A stretch of 64,000 bases of DNA from Calothrix brevissima NIES-22 (GTDB lineage: Bacteria; Cyanobacteriota; Cyanobacteriia; Cyanobacteriales; Nostocaceae). This document shows positions 34,383-43,833 of the stretch, one piece after another (the first letter of the stretch is position 1; the number at the start of each line of letters is the position of its first letter). The position numbers were made by a program, and so were the translations under genes. The stretch is from positions 992,001 to 1,056,000 of the forward strand of contig NZ_AP018207.1 of NCBI RefSeq assembly GCF_002367995.1, written 5' to 3'. Below the pieces are notes generated by a model. It did not search any database and was not told the origin of the DNA. It worked only from the letters and a program-made list of their open reading frames with translations.

Positions 34383-35195
34383 ATGGGTATAGTACTGAGT
34401 AATATTATTGCTATTTATCGCCGGGAATTGCAAAGTTACTTTGTATCGCCCTTAGCTTATGTAATTGCTGGCATATTCTGGTTTTTATCTGGGTTATTCC
34501 TCATCATGATCTTGATGGGGCCAGATGGAATTTTACCCACCATCGCCGCCATCGATTTACAAGGACAACAAATGGGCGTACCCGTACCGCCAATTGATGT
34601 ACCCTATGAATTTATCAGGGCATTTTTAGACAGAATGGGCTGGTTATTATTATTTGTTTTGCCGATTCTTTCAATGGGATTGTATGCTGAAGAACGCAAA
34701 CGGGGCACTTTAGAACTATTAGCTACGTCACCAATCACAAACTGGGCAGTTGCTGTAGGTAAATTATTAGGCGTGCTAACCTTCTTTATTACAATGATTG
34801 TGCCCTTAATTGCACTAGAAGTTTTCGTCATCAGCCAATCAAATCCACCCATGTCACTCACAATTTTATTGTTGGGTCATTTAGGCTTAATCTTGCTAGC
34901 AGCCGCAATTTTATCATTAGGAATGTTTATTTCATCCTTAACAGACAGTACAATTATCTCTGCCGTCTTCACTTTTGCAGTGATTTTACTCCTGTTATTC
35001 GTTGATTTAATTTCTAAAGCTATCCCCGGTTTTATCGGCGAAGCTTTAAGTTATATTTCCTTACTCAAGCATTTTAATACACTTATTCAAGGCATCTTTG
35101 ACACCAGCGCCATTCTGTTATTTGCAACTTACATATTTCTTGGTGTCTTTTTGACATCACAATCCATTGATACATTGCGCTTTCAGAGGCAATAG
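34383..35195 (+). CDS. ABC-2 type transporter permease (GldF-like)
   Basis: 270 residues with six membrane helices, for example AYVIAGIFWFLSGLFLIMIL (about 26-45) and the C-terminal pair. The conserved phrase MGLYAEERKRGTLELLATSP (about 98-117) is typical of ABC-2 permeases and GldF relatives. It starts directly after the ATPase stop codon, so translation is probably coupled. It forms the membrane channel for the ATPase at 33378. An STRR block separates it from the GldG-like gene. Confidence 0.9.
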   Translation: MGIVLSNIIAIYRRELQSYFVSPLAYVIAGIFWFLSGLFLIMILMGPDGILPTIAAIDLQGQQMGVPVPPIDVPYEFIRAFLDRMGWLLLFVLPILSMGLYAEERKRGTLELLATSPITNWAVAVGKLLGVLTFFITMIVPLIALEVFVISQSNPPMSLTILLLGHLGLILLAAAILSLGMFISSLTDSTIISAVFTFAVILLLLFVDLISKAIPGFIGEALSYISLLKHFNTLIQGIFDTSAILLFATYIFLGVFLTSQSIDTLRFQRQ

Positions 35196-35306
35196 TTGAT
35201 AGTCAATAGTCCATAGTCAATAGTCAAAAGTCCATAGTCCAAATTTAAAACCATTGACCATTGACCATTGACCGTTGACTCTTAACCATTGACTCTTAAC
35301 CATTGA
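35190..35306. repeat. Heptamer STRR (AGTCAAT/ CCATTGA / TTGACCA types)
   Basis: A mixed array of about fifteen heptamers, first ATAGTCA variants, then ATTGACC variants on the opposite sense, between the permease and GldG-like genes. The two halves are partly complementary and could pair. Confidence 0.85.
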
Positions 35307-35322
35307 CAATTTGACAAATCAC

Positions 35323-37110
35323 ATGAAAATCGTCGCTAAAAAGAAACTTTGGAAATATTTATTTTGGCTAGGCCCTTTTTTCTTAGTTGCGGGTTTAACT
35401 GCGGGATTAGTGTCATCAACATGGGGGCCGATTTCCTTAGCATTTCTGATTACTGGATTAGTAATCATTGGCTTATGGGCGTTTGTCCAAAGCCAAGAAA
35501 GTCAATGGTGGGGGCGGCGTTCAACCCAAGCTGGTACTAATGCTTTAGTCGCCACAATTGCATTATTAGTAATTTTGGGATTGATCAACTTTTTAGGTAC
35601 TCGCTACCACTATCGCGCCGATTTTACAGAAACCCAATTATTTACCTTAGCGCCCCAGTCGCGGGAATTAGTAGATAAGCTGACACAGCCTGTAAAAGTT
35701 TGGATTTTTGATAAAAGCCAAAATCCCCAAGACAGAGATTTATTAGATAATTATCGGCGACAAAATTCTAAGTTTCAATATGAATATGTTGATCCCGATG
35801 CGAGACCAGGATTAGCTAGACAATTTGGTTATCAAGATAAAGATAACGGGGAAATTTATTTAGAATATCAAGGTAAAAGACAGTTAGTCCAGGCAGTTTC
35901 TGATAGAGACAGACTCTCAGAAATCAGATTAACTAATCGCTTGCAACAAATTACTACCGCTAACGCCGCTAAAGTTTATTTTCTCCAAGGTCATGGCGAA
36001 CATCAACTAGCAGCAGCACAAGATTCTATTTCCCAAGCAGTTCAGGAATTAACTGATAAAAATTTCACAACTGCACCTTTAAATTTAACCGAACAGCCAA
36101 AAGTTCCCGATGATGCAACGGCTGTAGTCGTCGCCGGGCCGAAACGTGGATTATTTGATAGTGAAGTCAAAGCTTTGCAAGATTACCTCAATCGTGGCGG
36201 TAATTTAATGCTCATGATTGACTTAGGTACAGAACCCAAACTAGATAACTTACTCAAAGATTGGGGTGTACGTGTAGATAATCGGTTAGCGGTGGATTTA
36301 TCAAAAAGAAATTCCGAAATTGGCCCCGCAGTTTCCATCGTTACCGACTACGGACAACATCCAATTACCAAAGATTTCGCCAATGGTATTTCTTTTTATC
36401 AGTTAGCAAGACCGATAGAAGTCACGCCAGTACCGGGAATTGAATCTACACCTTTACTGCGAACTAAACCTTATCCTGACAGTTGGGCAGAAAGTGACCT
36501 GAAAAGTGAAAAATTAGAGTTTAACGCCGATAAAGATTTAAAAGGGCCGTTAACTTTAGGCGTAGCCTTGAAAAAGAAAATTTCCGCCCCATCTCCGACT
36601 CAAACCCAACCTAGTCCCACACCATCACCCTTACCATCGCCCACAACCCAAGGAAAAGCAACACCATCACCATCACCATCCCCTATTCCAACAGGACAAG
36701 CAAAACCCACTCCAACACCTTCACCGACTGCATTACCATCACCAACCACCGCTAATCAAGCTAGTCCCAGTCCGACAATTTCACCCAGTCCCGCTAATTC
36801 TGCACCGCCAACCGACAAGCAACCAGAAACAACGGCGACGGAATCCAGATTAGTAGTATTTGGTAATTCGGAATTTGCCAAAGATGGCTTATTTCAACAA
36901 CAACTTAACGGTGATGTCTTCTTAAATTCAGTCACTTGGCTAAGTCAGCAAGAAGATAAACAACCCTTATCCATTCGTCCCAAAGAAGCCAAAAACCGCC
37001 GCTTAAACATCAACGCCGCCCAAGCTAGTGTTTTAGCTTTATCATCGCTGCTACTTTTACCCCTGTTTGGTTTGGTAGGCGCGGCGGTGATGTGGTGGCG
37101 CAGGAGGTAG
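35323..37110 (+). CDS. GldG-like ABC transporter auxiliary protein
   Basis: 595 residues from ATG 35323 (MKIVAKKKLWKYLFW). An upstream TTG lies in the STRR and is disfavoured. Two or three N-terminal helices (about 12-75) are followed by a long extracytoplasmic domain of the ABC_transp_aux or GldG type, with NFLGTRYHYRADFTETQ (about 93-109) and FLQGHGEHQL. A Pro/Ser/Thr-rich segment (about 425-505, such as SPTPSPLPSP) acts as a flexible spacer. The C-terminus ends in one more helix (LALSSLLLLPLFGLVGAAVM, about 571-590) and an Arg-rich tail. The protein probably connects the ABC transporter with envelope partners. Function is unknown in cyanobacteria. Confidence 0.85.
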   Translation: MKIVAKKKLWKYLFWLGPFFLVAGLTAGLVSSTWGPISLAFLITGLVIIGLWAFVQSQESQWWGRRSTQAGTNALVATIALLVILGLINFLGTRYHYRADFTETQLFTLAPQSRELVDKLTQPVKVWIFDKSQNPQDRDLLDNYRRQNSKFQYEYVDPDARPGLARQFGYQDKDNGEIYLEYQGKRQLVQAVSDRDRLSEIRLTNRLQQITTANAAKVYFLQGHGEHQLAAAQDSISQAVQELTDKNFTTAPLNLTEQPKVPDDATAVVVAGPKRGLFDSEVKALQDYLNRGGNLMLMIDLGTEPKLDNLLKDWGVRVDNRLAVDLSKRNSEIGPAVSIVTDYGQHPITKDFANGISFYQLARPIEVTPVPGIESTPLLRTKPYPDSWAESDLKSEKLEFNADKDLKGPLTLGVALKKKISAPSPTQTQPSPTPSPLPSPTTQGKATPSPSPSPIPTGQAKPTPTPSPTALPSPTTANQASPSPTISPSPANSAPPTDKQPETTATESRLVVFGNSEFAKDGLFQQQLNGDVFLNSVTWLSQQEDKQPLSIRPKEAKNRRLNINAAQASVLALSSLLLLPLFGLVGAAVMWWRRR

Positions 37111-37212
37111 GGGATAAGGGAAGGGGGACAAGGGGGACAAGGAGGACAAGGGAAGGGCGACGAATGACAAATAGCAACTGACAACTGACAACTGACAACT
37201 GACAACTGACTA
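37110..37212. repeat. STRR block (GGGACAAGG then ACTGACA)
   Basis: 37118-37155 holds GGACAAGGGG/GGACAAGGAG nonamers, the complement of the CTTGTCC family. 37170-37212 holds five AACTGAC heptamers, ending 10 bp before the next start codon. Confidence 0.88.
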
Positions 37213-37222
37213 TTGACGAAAA

Positions 37223-37837
37223 ATGAAATTTTCGCGAACGACTTTAATATTGCTATTGCTGGCGCTGGGTTTGGGCACGTTTGTTTACTTTTATGAGATT
37301 CGCGGGGGAAGTCAGCGCGAAGAAGTGAAGGAGAAACAGCAGCAAATTTTCTCTTTTACTGCGGATGATGTGCAATCTTTGACGGTGACAACTCAAAAGC
37401 TGAGTTTGTCTTTAGAACGCAATCCCCAAGGAAACCAGCCGAAGTGGTTACTGAAATCGCCAGTGTCAGAACCGGCGAATGATGCTATTGTTTCTTACTT
37501 GATGGATTTGTTAGTTAAGGGAAAAAGCGATCGCACTTTCTCAATTCCACCCAATCAAAAAGCAGAATTCGGTCTAGATCAACCCCAAGCCACAATTAAC
37601 ATCCAGCTAAAAAATCAACAAAGCCAGCAATTATTGTTAGGAAAACTTAACCCTAACGGTAGTTCTTTATACGTCCAAGCTAATCCAACAGTCAAACCCG
37701 ATGGTAATATAGATGTGCTATTGGTATCTAAAGACTTTGAAAATGCCGTAAATCGCGAATTATCAGAATGGCAACAACCCAAAAATAATAGCGAACAACC
37801 AACCCCAACTCCAACTCCAACTCCAACTGGTAAGTAA
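37223..37837 (+). CDS. DUF4340 domain protein, ABC-operon partner
   Basis: 204 residues with a single N-terminal membrane helix (about 7-23, LILLLLALGLGTFVYFYE), followed by a soluble beta-rich domain containing DDVQSLTVTTQKLSL and SPVSEPANDAIVSYLMDLL, which matches DUF4340. Proteins of this family often sit after GldG-like genes in cyanobacteria, as here. The C-terminal PTPTPTPTPTG is encoded by a CCAACT hexamer run, followed directly by a TTGACTG STRR. It is likely a membrane-anchored periplasmic subunit. Function is unknown. Confidence 0.82.
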   Translation: MKFSRTTLILLLLALGLGTFVYFYEIRGGSQREEVKEKQQQIFSFTADDVQSLTVTTQKLSLSLERNPQGNQPKWLLKSPVSEPANDAIVSYLMDLLVKGKSDRTFSIPPNQKAEFGLDQPQATINIQLKNQQSQQLLLGKLNPNGSSLYVQANPTVKPDGNIDVLLVSKDFENAVNRELSEWQQPKNNSEQPTPTPTPTPTGK

Positions 37838-37841
37838 ATGA

Positions 37842-37921
37842 TGTTGACTGTTGACTGTTGACTGTTGACTGTTGACTGTTGACTGTTGACTGTTGACTGT
37901 TGACTGTTGACTGTTGACTCT
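37842..37921. repeat. Long perfect heptamer STRR (TGTTGAC, about 11 copies)
   Basis: About eleven perfect tandem TGTTGAC units (37852 onward), one of the two longest arrays in the window. It lies between the DUF4340 gene and purU. Confidence 0.95.
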
Positions 37922-37925
37922 TAGC

Positions 37926-37955
37926 TTTTTAACAACTGACAACTAACAAATGACT
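37926..37955. repeat. Heptamer STRR reaching into the purU start codon
   Basis: AACAACTGACAACTAACAAATGAC, as split heptamers, precedes and includes the purU ATG (37950-37952). Confidence 0.75.
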
Positions 37956-38804
37956 AATCCAACAGCCACATTGCTGATTTCTTGTCCCGATCAACAGGGA
38001 TTGGTGGCGAAAATTGCTAATTTTATCTACTCGAATGGTGGCAATATTATCCATGCCGATCAGCATACAGATTTTGCGGCTGGATTGTTTCTCACCCGGA
38101 TTGAATGGCAATTAGCAGGGTTTAATTTACCACGAGATTTAATCGGCCCGGCATTTAATGCGATCGCTCAACCTCTAGGCGCTAAATGGGAACTACATTT
38201 TTCTGATACCATACCCCGAATTGCTATTTGGGTAAGTCGTCAAGACCATTGTTTATTTGATTTAATTTGGCGACACCGCGCCAAAGAATTTATCGCGGAA
38301 ATTCCTTTAATTATTAGTAATCATAATTCTTTAAAACCAATAGCCGAGCAATTTGGCATTAATTATCACTATATTTCCATCACCAAAGAAAACAAAGCCG
38401 AACAGGAAATTCAGCAATTAGAATTACTGCAACAATACAACATTGATTTAGTTGTATTGGCAAAATATATGCAAATTGTCAGCGAAGATTTTATTACTAA
38501 ATTCCCGCAAATTATTAATATTCATCATTCATTTTTACCTGCATTTATTGGCGCAAATCCCTACCACCGCGCTTTTGAACGTGGCGTGAAAATTATCGGT
38601 GCTACCGCCCATTATGCAACTACAGATTTAGATGCCGGGCCAATTATTGAACAGGATGTAGTGCGAGTTAGCCACCGAGATACAGTAGAAGATTTAATTA
38701 GAAAAGGCAAAGATTTAGAAAGAATTGTACTAGCCAGAGCAGTGCGATCGCATTTACAAAATCGCGTATTAGTCTATGGCAATCGCACAGTAGTATTTGA
38801 ATGA
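37950..38804 (+). CDS. purU: Formyltetrahydrofolate deformylase PurU
   Basis: 284 residues. An N-terminal ACT domain (about 6-80, LLISCPDQQGLVAKIANFIY) is followed by the formyl-transferase-like hydrolase domain. That domain shows the conserved IHHSFLPAFIGANPYHRAFE (about 191-210), the catalytic Asp in TTDLDAGPIIEQDV and the end signature RAVRSHL. PurU hydrolyses 10-formyl-THF to formate and THF, balancing one-carbon pools, and the ACT domain may bind methionine or glycine. It stands apart from purine genes. The ATG sits in a heptamer STRR, leaving no clear Shine-Dalgarno site. A different GTG or TTG start nearby gives a poorer match to the family. Confidence 0.94.
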   Translation: MTNPTATLLISCPDQQGLVAKIANFIYSNGGNIIHADQHTDFAAGLFLTRIEWQLAGFNLPRDLIGPAFNAIAQPLGAKWELHFSDTIPRIAIWVSRQDHCLFDLIWRHRAKEFIAEIPLIISNHNSLKPIAEQFGINYHYISITKENKAEQEIQQLELLQQYNIDLVVLAKYMQIVSEDFITKFPQIINIHHSFLPAFIGANPYHRAFERGVKIIGATAHYATTDLDAGPIIEQDVVRVSHRDTVEDLIRKGKDLERIVLARAVRSHLQNRVLVYGNRTVVFE

Positions 38805-38816
38805 TGGGCATTGGGC

Positions 38817-38925
38817 AATTCAATTTTAGATTTTGGATTTGCGATTTTGGATTGGGTTTGAATCTAAAATCTAAAATCTAAAATCTAAAATTCTTTGTCC
38901 CCCTTGTCCTCCTTGTCCCCCTTCC
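38817..38925. repeat. STRR block (TTTTGGA, ATCTAAA, CTTGTCC)
   Basis: TTTTAGA/TTTTGGA-type heptamers at 38824-38860, four ATCTAAA heptamers at 38863-38890, which are their complement, and pyrimidine-rich CTTGTCC nonamers at 38897-38925. Confidence 0.85.
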
Positions 38926-38936
38926 CTACCCCCTCT

Positions 38937-39452
38937 ATGACTCTACCTAACTGGATTACCTTTTCGCGCTTATTAGGAATACCATTTTTGCTTTATGGCT
39001 TATACAACCCTACACCTCAAGCAAAATGGATATGTTTAGCAATATTTTTAGTCGCAGCATTAACTGATTGGTTAGACGGCTATTTAGCACGCAAACTCAA
39101 CCAAATTAGCGATTTAGGTAAGTTTCTTGACCCTTTAGTCGATAAATTTCTCGTGCTTGCACCGTTGATGGTGTTGATTGAATTAAATAGAGTCCCCGCT
39201 TGGGGAGTGTTTCTAATTTTAGCGCGAGAATTAGCGATCGCAGGTTGGCGCGTCAATCAAACTCAAATTACCGGAGCGAATATTTGGGGTAAACTCAAAA
39301 CCGTCAGTCAAATTATAGCGATCGCACTTTTAATTGCACCCTTATCACCCGATTGGCAATTCCCAGCCTTAATAGCTTTTTGGGTTTCTGTAATTCTGAC
39401 ATTAATCTCTGGGGCAATTTATCTCTTACCAGCACCCGCATCAGCCGATTAG
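38937..39452 (+). CDS. pgsA: CDP-alcohol phosphatidyltransferase (PgsA-type)
   Basis: 171 residues from ATG 38937 (MTLPNWITFSRLLGIPFLL). An in-frame TTG 42 bp upstream lies in an STRR and would add a low-complexity leader. The CDP-alcohol phosphatidyltransferase signature is D-G-x2-A-R-x8-G-x3-D-x3-D, seen in DWLDGYLARKLNQISDLGKF and then LDPLVDK. Four or five membrane helices are present. PgsA joins CDP-diacylglycerol with glycerol-3-phosphate to give phosphatidylglycerophosphate, the precursor of phosphatidylglycerol, an essential thylakoid lipid. The length and start motif fit PgsA better than a cardiolipin synthase. Confidence 0.9.
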   Translation: MTLPNWITFSRLLGIPFLLYGLYNPTPQAKWICLAIFLVAALTDWLDGYLARKLNQISDLGKFLDPLVDKFLVLAPLMVLIELNRVPAWGVFLILARELAIAGWRVNQTQITGANIWGKLKTVSQIIAIALLIAPLSPDWQFPALIAFWVSVILTLISGAIYLLPAPASAD

Positions 39453-39476
39453 TCCCCAATTCTACATCACACAACA

Positions 39477-39507
39477 TCAATGCCCCATGCCCAATGCCCA
39501 ATGCCCA
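39477..39507. repeat. Heptamer STRR (TGCCCAA)
   Basis: Four copies of ATGCCCA or GCCCAAT-type heptamer between convergent pgsA and the sugar-transferase gene. Confidence 0.85.
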
Positions 39508-39517
39508 CTTACTATTT

Positions 39518-40933
39518 TTATCTCCCTTTACCCAACAAAACCACGCGGATAGTTTTAAATGCGATCGCAATATCTAACCACAGAGAATAATTCTTAATAT
39601 AGTAAAGGTCGTAAGCTAGCTTTTCCGAAGCATCCTCCACTGAAGCACCATAGGGATACAATACCTGGGCCCAACCTGTAATACCTGGTTTCACTAAATA
39701 ACGCAGTTCGTAGTAAGGAATCGATTCTTTCAGCTTGACATCAAACTCAGGTCTTTCTGGCCTGGGGCCTATCAGACTCATATCACCCCGAATCACATTA
39801 AAAATCTGTGGTAATTCATCAATGCGCAGCACTCGCAGCAAGTACCCAACTCTAGTAATGCGCGGATCGCGTTGACTAGCCCATTGTGCCCCCAATTTTT
39901 CTGCATCCTTATACATCGAGCGAAATTTGTAAACCCTAAATGGCTTACCATAAAGCCCTGTACGTACTTGGCTGTAGAACACAGAACCAGGACTATCTAA
40001 CTTAATCGCCACCATTGCCAATAACATCAGTGGAAATAAAAGTATTAATAACAGCCCTGCCAATATCAAGTCTACCAAGCGTTTCAACTTCAAACTAATA
40101 CCGCTAGAGACTAAGTTAAAACCACTACTAAAAGCCCACCAACTGTCTTCTAGTAGGCAAGAAGGCAGTTTATACCATAATGTCTCGCAAATATCTGGTA
40201 ATCGATAAATAGGGACACCTTGCAGTCTTAATTGCATTAACTGCTGCAACTGGATCTCAGAAAAATCTATTTGCTTGGCGACTACCACCCCTGACCAATG
40301 ATTCTGACTCAAAGCTGGTAAATCTTGAATACTACCGCCATACCTTAAATTAGATGAGGTTTTTGCCAAGTTAGCGATCTCTTGACTAGTTTCAGCCAGA
40401 ACTACCAAACGTCCCAGTGGGTTTTGTTCTAAGAACATTTGCGCAAATTTGATCCCGCTATCGCCAGCACCCAGCATTAACCACAAACTTTGTTCGGCGT
40501 GCGATCGCAACCACCTTACAGCCAGTAACCTAGAAATTACAGCCCAGATGGTAAATATCCCCAAACTCACAGGCAAAATTGCTCGCCCTAGAAAAGGATA
40601 CTGTCCCCAAGTTCCAGATAAGTAAATTAGCGAAGAAGCGATACAAGCAATAATAGAATTGCTAATCACAATCCGCGCTGGAGCACGCAAACCTGCGATT
40701 TGTGTATCCGGATGATAAGTATCAGCTAAATACAGTCCCGCCAAAACTAGTAGTATAAATCCAGAAGCTTCTGTATCAAAACCAACAGGTTGTCCCAAGC
40801 GTAACCAAAATGAAATTTGTAAACAGAGAAATAAGCCAAAAACATCTCCTACCAAAAGTAATACAGGCATGAAGCGTGGAATTTTGTGAACCTGAATGCT
40901 TCCCCTGTAACAATGAAATGGTATATTGAACAT
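39518..40933 (-). CDS. Polyprenyl-phosphate sugar-phosphotransferase (WcaJ/WbaP-type) A
   Basis: 471 residues. Four N-terminal membrane helices (about 22-130) are followed by a Rossmann-like CoA-binding-type region (about 145-250, GAGDSGIKFAQ), a fifth helix (about 280-305), then the bacterial sugar-transferase domain: KFRSMYKDAEKLGAQW, DELPQIFNVIRGDMSLIGPR and PGITGWAQV. Enzymes of this class transfer a sugar-1-phosphate from a nucleotide sugar to undecaprenyl phosphate, the first membrane step of polysaccharide assembly. Sequence does not tell whether Glc, Gal or another sugar is used. The gene is on the minus strand, opposite the polysaccharide cluster that begins at 41638, and a second enzyme of the class lies at 59118. 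A role in exopolysaccharide or heterocyst envelope polysaccharide is plausible but not shown. Confidence 0.9.
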   Translation of the reverse strand: MFNIPFHCYRGSIQVHKIPRFMPVLLLVGDVFGLFLCLQISFWLRLGQPVGFDTEASGFILLVLAGLYLADTYHPDTQIAGLRAPARIVISNSIIACIASSLIYLSGTWGQYPFLGRAILPVSLGIFTIWAVISRLLAVRWLRSHAEQSLWLMLGAGDSGIKFAQMFLEQNPLGRLVVLAETSQEIANLAKTSSNLRYGGSIQDLPALSQNHWSGVVVAKQIDFSEIQLQQLMQLRLQGVPIYRLPDICETLWYKLPSCLLEDSWWAFSSGFNLVSSGISLKLKRLVDLILAGLLLILLFPLMLLAMVAIKLDSPGSVFYSQVRTGLYGKPFRVYKFRSMYKDAEKLGAQWASQRDPRITRVGYLLRVLRIDELPQIFNVIRGDMSLIGPRPERPEFDVKLKESIPYYELRYLVKPGITGWAQVLYPYGASVEDASEKLAYDLYYIKNYSLWLDIAIAFKTIRVVLLGKGR

Positions 40934-41637
40934 AAGTATTTTATACTACTCTTAAATTTTCCAGTAAACAATCTCTAGGTAGTAGATTTTTTGCACTCTC
41001 CGATCTTTTAATCAAGTAATTTTCGCGTTAAATTATATATATAAAGTTGTTAACTCTTGTTTTGTAAATCAGGCAAAGTTAGGTAGCCGATTTTTAGTTT
41101 CAAAGAATAGTCAGTGTTTACGCGATCGCAACAAGTCCTTTTTACCACAAAAAAATTCACACAACTAAAGTTATTTTGATTACAAGTATTTTATATATCA
41201 TGTAATCGGTTAGCAGATTATTTTTACCAGAACATAGTCAATGCTACATAGCAGAGGTAAAACCCGAATCCAGTCAGCAAAAAATTGACTACCATCTCTG
41301 TAGACTCAGTATCGACAATAATTGATTCCAGACAATGTTAAAAATATATCCCAGTAATCAATAAGTTTTGTTTGTAAGCAAAATTAATCTTGATAATTTT
41401 TTTTTATAAAAACTATTAATTTTGTCAAAAGTGGTAACTTAAATAAATAAAGCCAAAAAATTAGTATAAAATTATCCATACGTTTTAAGAATCAGGGAAT
41501 TCTCAGAGTATTTCTTAATCAATGCCGCAACAAAACTTATCATCAGTTGCTTTTGTTGAGGTAATAATTATGTTGGCAAGTTGGGAAATAAAGTAGCGCC
41601 AGCCCAAATAGTTTGTGGTTTTTTAGTATATTATTTT
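40934..41637. other. AT-rich divergent promoter region
   Basis: About 700 bp between the divergent sugar transferase and Wzc-type genes. It is very AT-rich with poly-T runs near 41399-41406. It should hold both promoters. A TTG-started upstream extension (41581) of the Wzc frame is rejected. Confidence 0.55.
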
Positions 41638-43833
41638 ATGCCTACTAAGCAAGAAGACCGTGATTCCATTGATTTCCAACAATACTGGCTAATTCTCAAA
41701 AGGCGTTGGCTATTAACCTCATTTGTAACTGGCTCCGTGTTTGGGCTAGCAGCATTATTAACGTTCCTGCAAAAACCAGCTTACGAATCACCAGCCAAGT
41801 TAATTTTTAATAAGCAAAATGGTATTTCCTCTTTCTCGGATATCGCCGCCAAAGCCGGAGAACTACGCGGACTCACTAGCTTCAGTAACCCAGTAGATAC
41901 AGAAGCTGAAGTTATTCGCTCATATCCGATTATTCAAAAAACTATTACCACCCTCAAATTAAAAGATAAAAAAGGCCAACCCCTCTCCATCGAAGATTTT
42001 CTCAAAAATCTCAAGCTGAAGACCATCCGAGGTACGGATGTCATGCAAATTAGCTATCGCAGCAAAAATCCCCAAGAATCAGCAGATGTTGTCAATTTTC
42101 TGATGAAATCTTACATAGAGAGTAATATTAGCAACAACCGTACCGAAGCTAGATCCTTAAGAGAATTCTTAAGCAAACAATTACCCGAAGTCGAAAACAG
42201 AGTCTTACGCGCAGAAATGGCCTTGCGTCGGTTTAAAGAAAAAAACCGGGTAGTAGCTCTAGACGAAGAAGCAAAAGTAGGGGTAGAAGGACTAAATCAA
42301 CTCAGTCAAGAAATTATTAGTACCCAAGGACAATTAGTAGCTGCGAAAACATGGTCTGTTGGTTTGCAAGACCAAATGGCATTGAGTACAAAGCAAGCCG
42401 TAGAATTGACCACATTAAGCCAATCTCCCGGCATACAATCAGTCCTCAAAGAATATCAAAAAGCCGAAGATGATTTAGCAGTCGCCAAAACCAGATATAC
42501 CAACGACAACCCAACAATTATCAATTTAGAGCAGAAAGCACAAGCTTTAAGAAGTCAACTAGAAGGAAGAGTCTCTCAAACTATCGGGACATCAGCAGAC
42601 GTACCCGAGCAAAACTTGCAGATAGGAGATCTCAAACAAAACTTAAGCCAAGATTTAGTTAAAGCAGAGGTAGAACGTTTAGCCTTAGCCAACCGAGTCA
42701 TGGAATTACAAAGAGCGTACTTATTAAACAAAAGGCGCTTAGATATATTACCTGCCTTAGAACAACAACAACTACAACTAGAGCGACAATTAAAGGTAGC
42801 GCGAATTACTTACGAACAAGTATCAAAGCAGTTACAAGAATCTGAAATTATAGAGAACCAGAAAGTTGGTAATGCGCGAGTTCTTTCTGAAGCTTTAGTT
42901 CCTGACAAGCCCATCTCTCCCATAATTGCCATAAACTTAGCATTAGGCGGAGCTTTAGGAATTTTGCTAGGCATTGGCGTAGCAATTTTACTAGAAGCAA
43001 TGGACAGTTCCCTCAAGACTGTAGAGCAAGCTCAGGATCTTTTAGACTATCCTTTATTGGGAATTATACCCAAGGTTGAAACAGCTAAGGGAAATCATGA
43101 TGAGAGAACAGCTGCATTACCAGTACTTCACAACCCATACTCCCCTGCTGCTGTAGCCTTTGAGATGTTTCAAACCAACCTGGGTTTTAGCATTTGCGAG
43201 CAAAAACTCAAAGTAATTGTTGTCAGCAGCGCGGTTCCTGGTGAAGGTAAATCTTTCATTGCAGCTAACTTAGCAACAGCTACAGCACAACTAGGAAAGA
43301 AAGTACTTTTGCTCGATGCAGATATGCGTCGCTCCCGTCAGCACAAAATTTGGCAGCAATCGCACCTCATGGGTTTAAGTAATATCCTCGTAGGTCAAGC
43401 TGACTTACAAAGTACCAGCAAAGAAGTTTTAATCAATTTAGATTTACTCACCTCTGGAATCATTCCACCAAATCCTGTAGCACTACTAAATTCACCACGC
43501 ATAGCAGCATTGCTTCATCAGGCTAGCAATGATTATGACTTTGTCATTATTGACGCTCCACCCTTAAGTGCAGTAGCTGATGCACAAATATTAGGCAAGT
43601 TAGCAGATGGAATATTGCTGGTTGTACGTCCTGGATTAGTAGATTCTACTGCGGCTAATGCGACCAGGAAGCTACTAGCACAGTCCAGTCAACGAGTTTT
43701 AGGAATTGTGGTGAATGGTGTTACTGCCAACAATAGTTATCATGAATCTTACTTTAAAGAAAATCACAGCCAAAATGGGCATTCAAAAAATGGTAAAGTA
43801 GATGCAAAAATGCCTAATATTCAGATTCCATAA
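41638..43833 (+). CDS. Wzc-type polysaccharide co-polymerase with BY-kinase domain
   Basis: 731 residues from ATG 41638 (MPTKQEDRDSIDFQQYW). The Wzz chain-length domain (about 10-110) has a first membrane helix near 27-47. A long coiled-coil periplasmic region (about 170-410) and a second helix (about 425-450, INLALGGALGILLGIG) follow. The cytoplasmic BY-kinase domain has Walker A GEGKS (Lys538), Walker A' VLLLDADMR and Walker B FVIIDAPP. Such proteins set chain length and control export of Wzy-type polysaccharide by cycles of tyrosine autophosphorylation. The tail after the kinase has only two tyrosines near NNSYHESYF, fewer than the usual cluster. It heads the plus-strand polysaccharide cluster. 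Confidence 0.92.
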   Translation: MPTKQEDRDSIDFQQYWLILKRRWLLTSFVTGSVFGLAALLTFLQKPAYESPAKLIFNKQNGISSFSDIAAKAGELRGLTSFSNPVDTEAEVIRSYPIIQKTITTLKLKDKKGQPLSIEDFLKNLKLKTIRGTDVMQISYRSKNPQESADVVNFLMKSYIESNISNNRTEARSLREFLSKQLPEVENRVLRAEMALRRFKEKNRVVALDEEAKVGVEGLNQLSQEIISTQGQLVAAKTWSVGLQDQMALSTKQAVELTTLSQSPGIQSVLKEYQKAEDDLAVAKTRYTNDNPTIINLEQKAQALRSQLEGRVSQTIGTSADVPEQNLQIGDLKQNLSQDLVKAEVERLALANRVMELQRAYLLNKRRLDILPALEQQQLQLERQLKVARITYEQVSKQLQESEIIENQKVGNARVLSEALVPDKPISPIIAINLALGGALGILLGIGVAILLEAMDSSLKTVEQAQDLLDYPLLGIIPKVETAKGNHDERTAALPVLHNPYSPAAVAFEMFQTNLGFSICEQKLKVIVVSSAVPGEGKSFIAANLATATAQLGKKVLLLDADMRRSRQHKIWQQSHLMGLSNILVGQADLQSTSKEVLINLDLLTSGIIPPNPVALLNSPRIAALLHQASNDYDFVIIDAPPLSAVADAQILGKLADGILLVVRPGLVDSTAANATRKLLAQSSQRVLGIVVNGVTANNSYHESYFKENHSQNGHSKNGKVDAKMPNIQIP

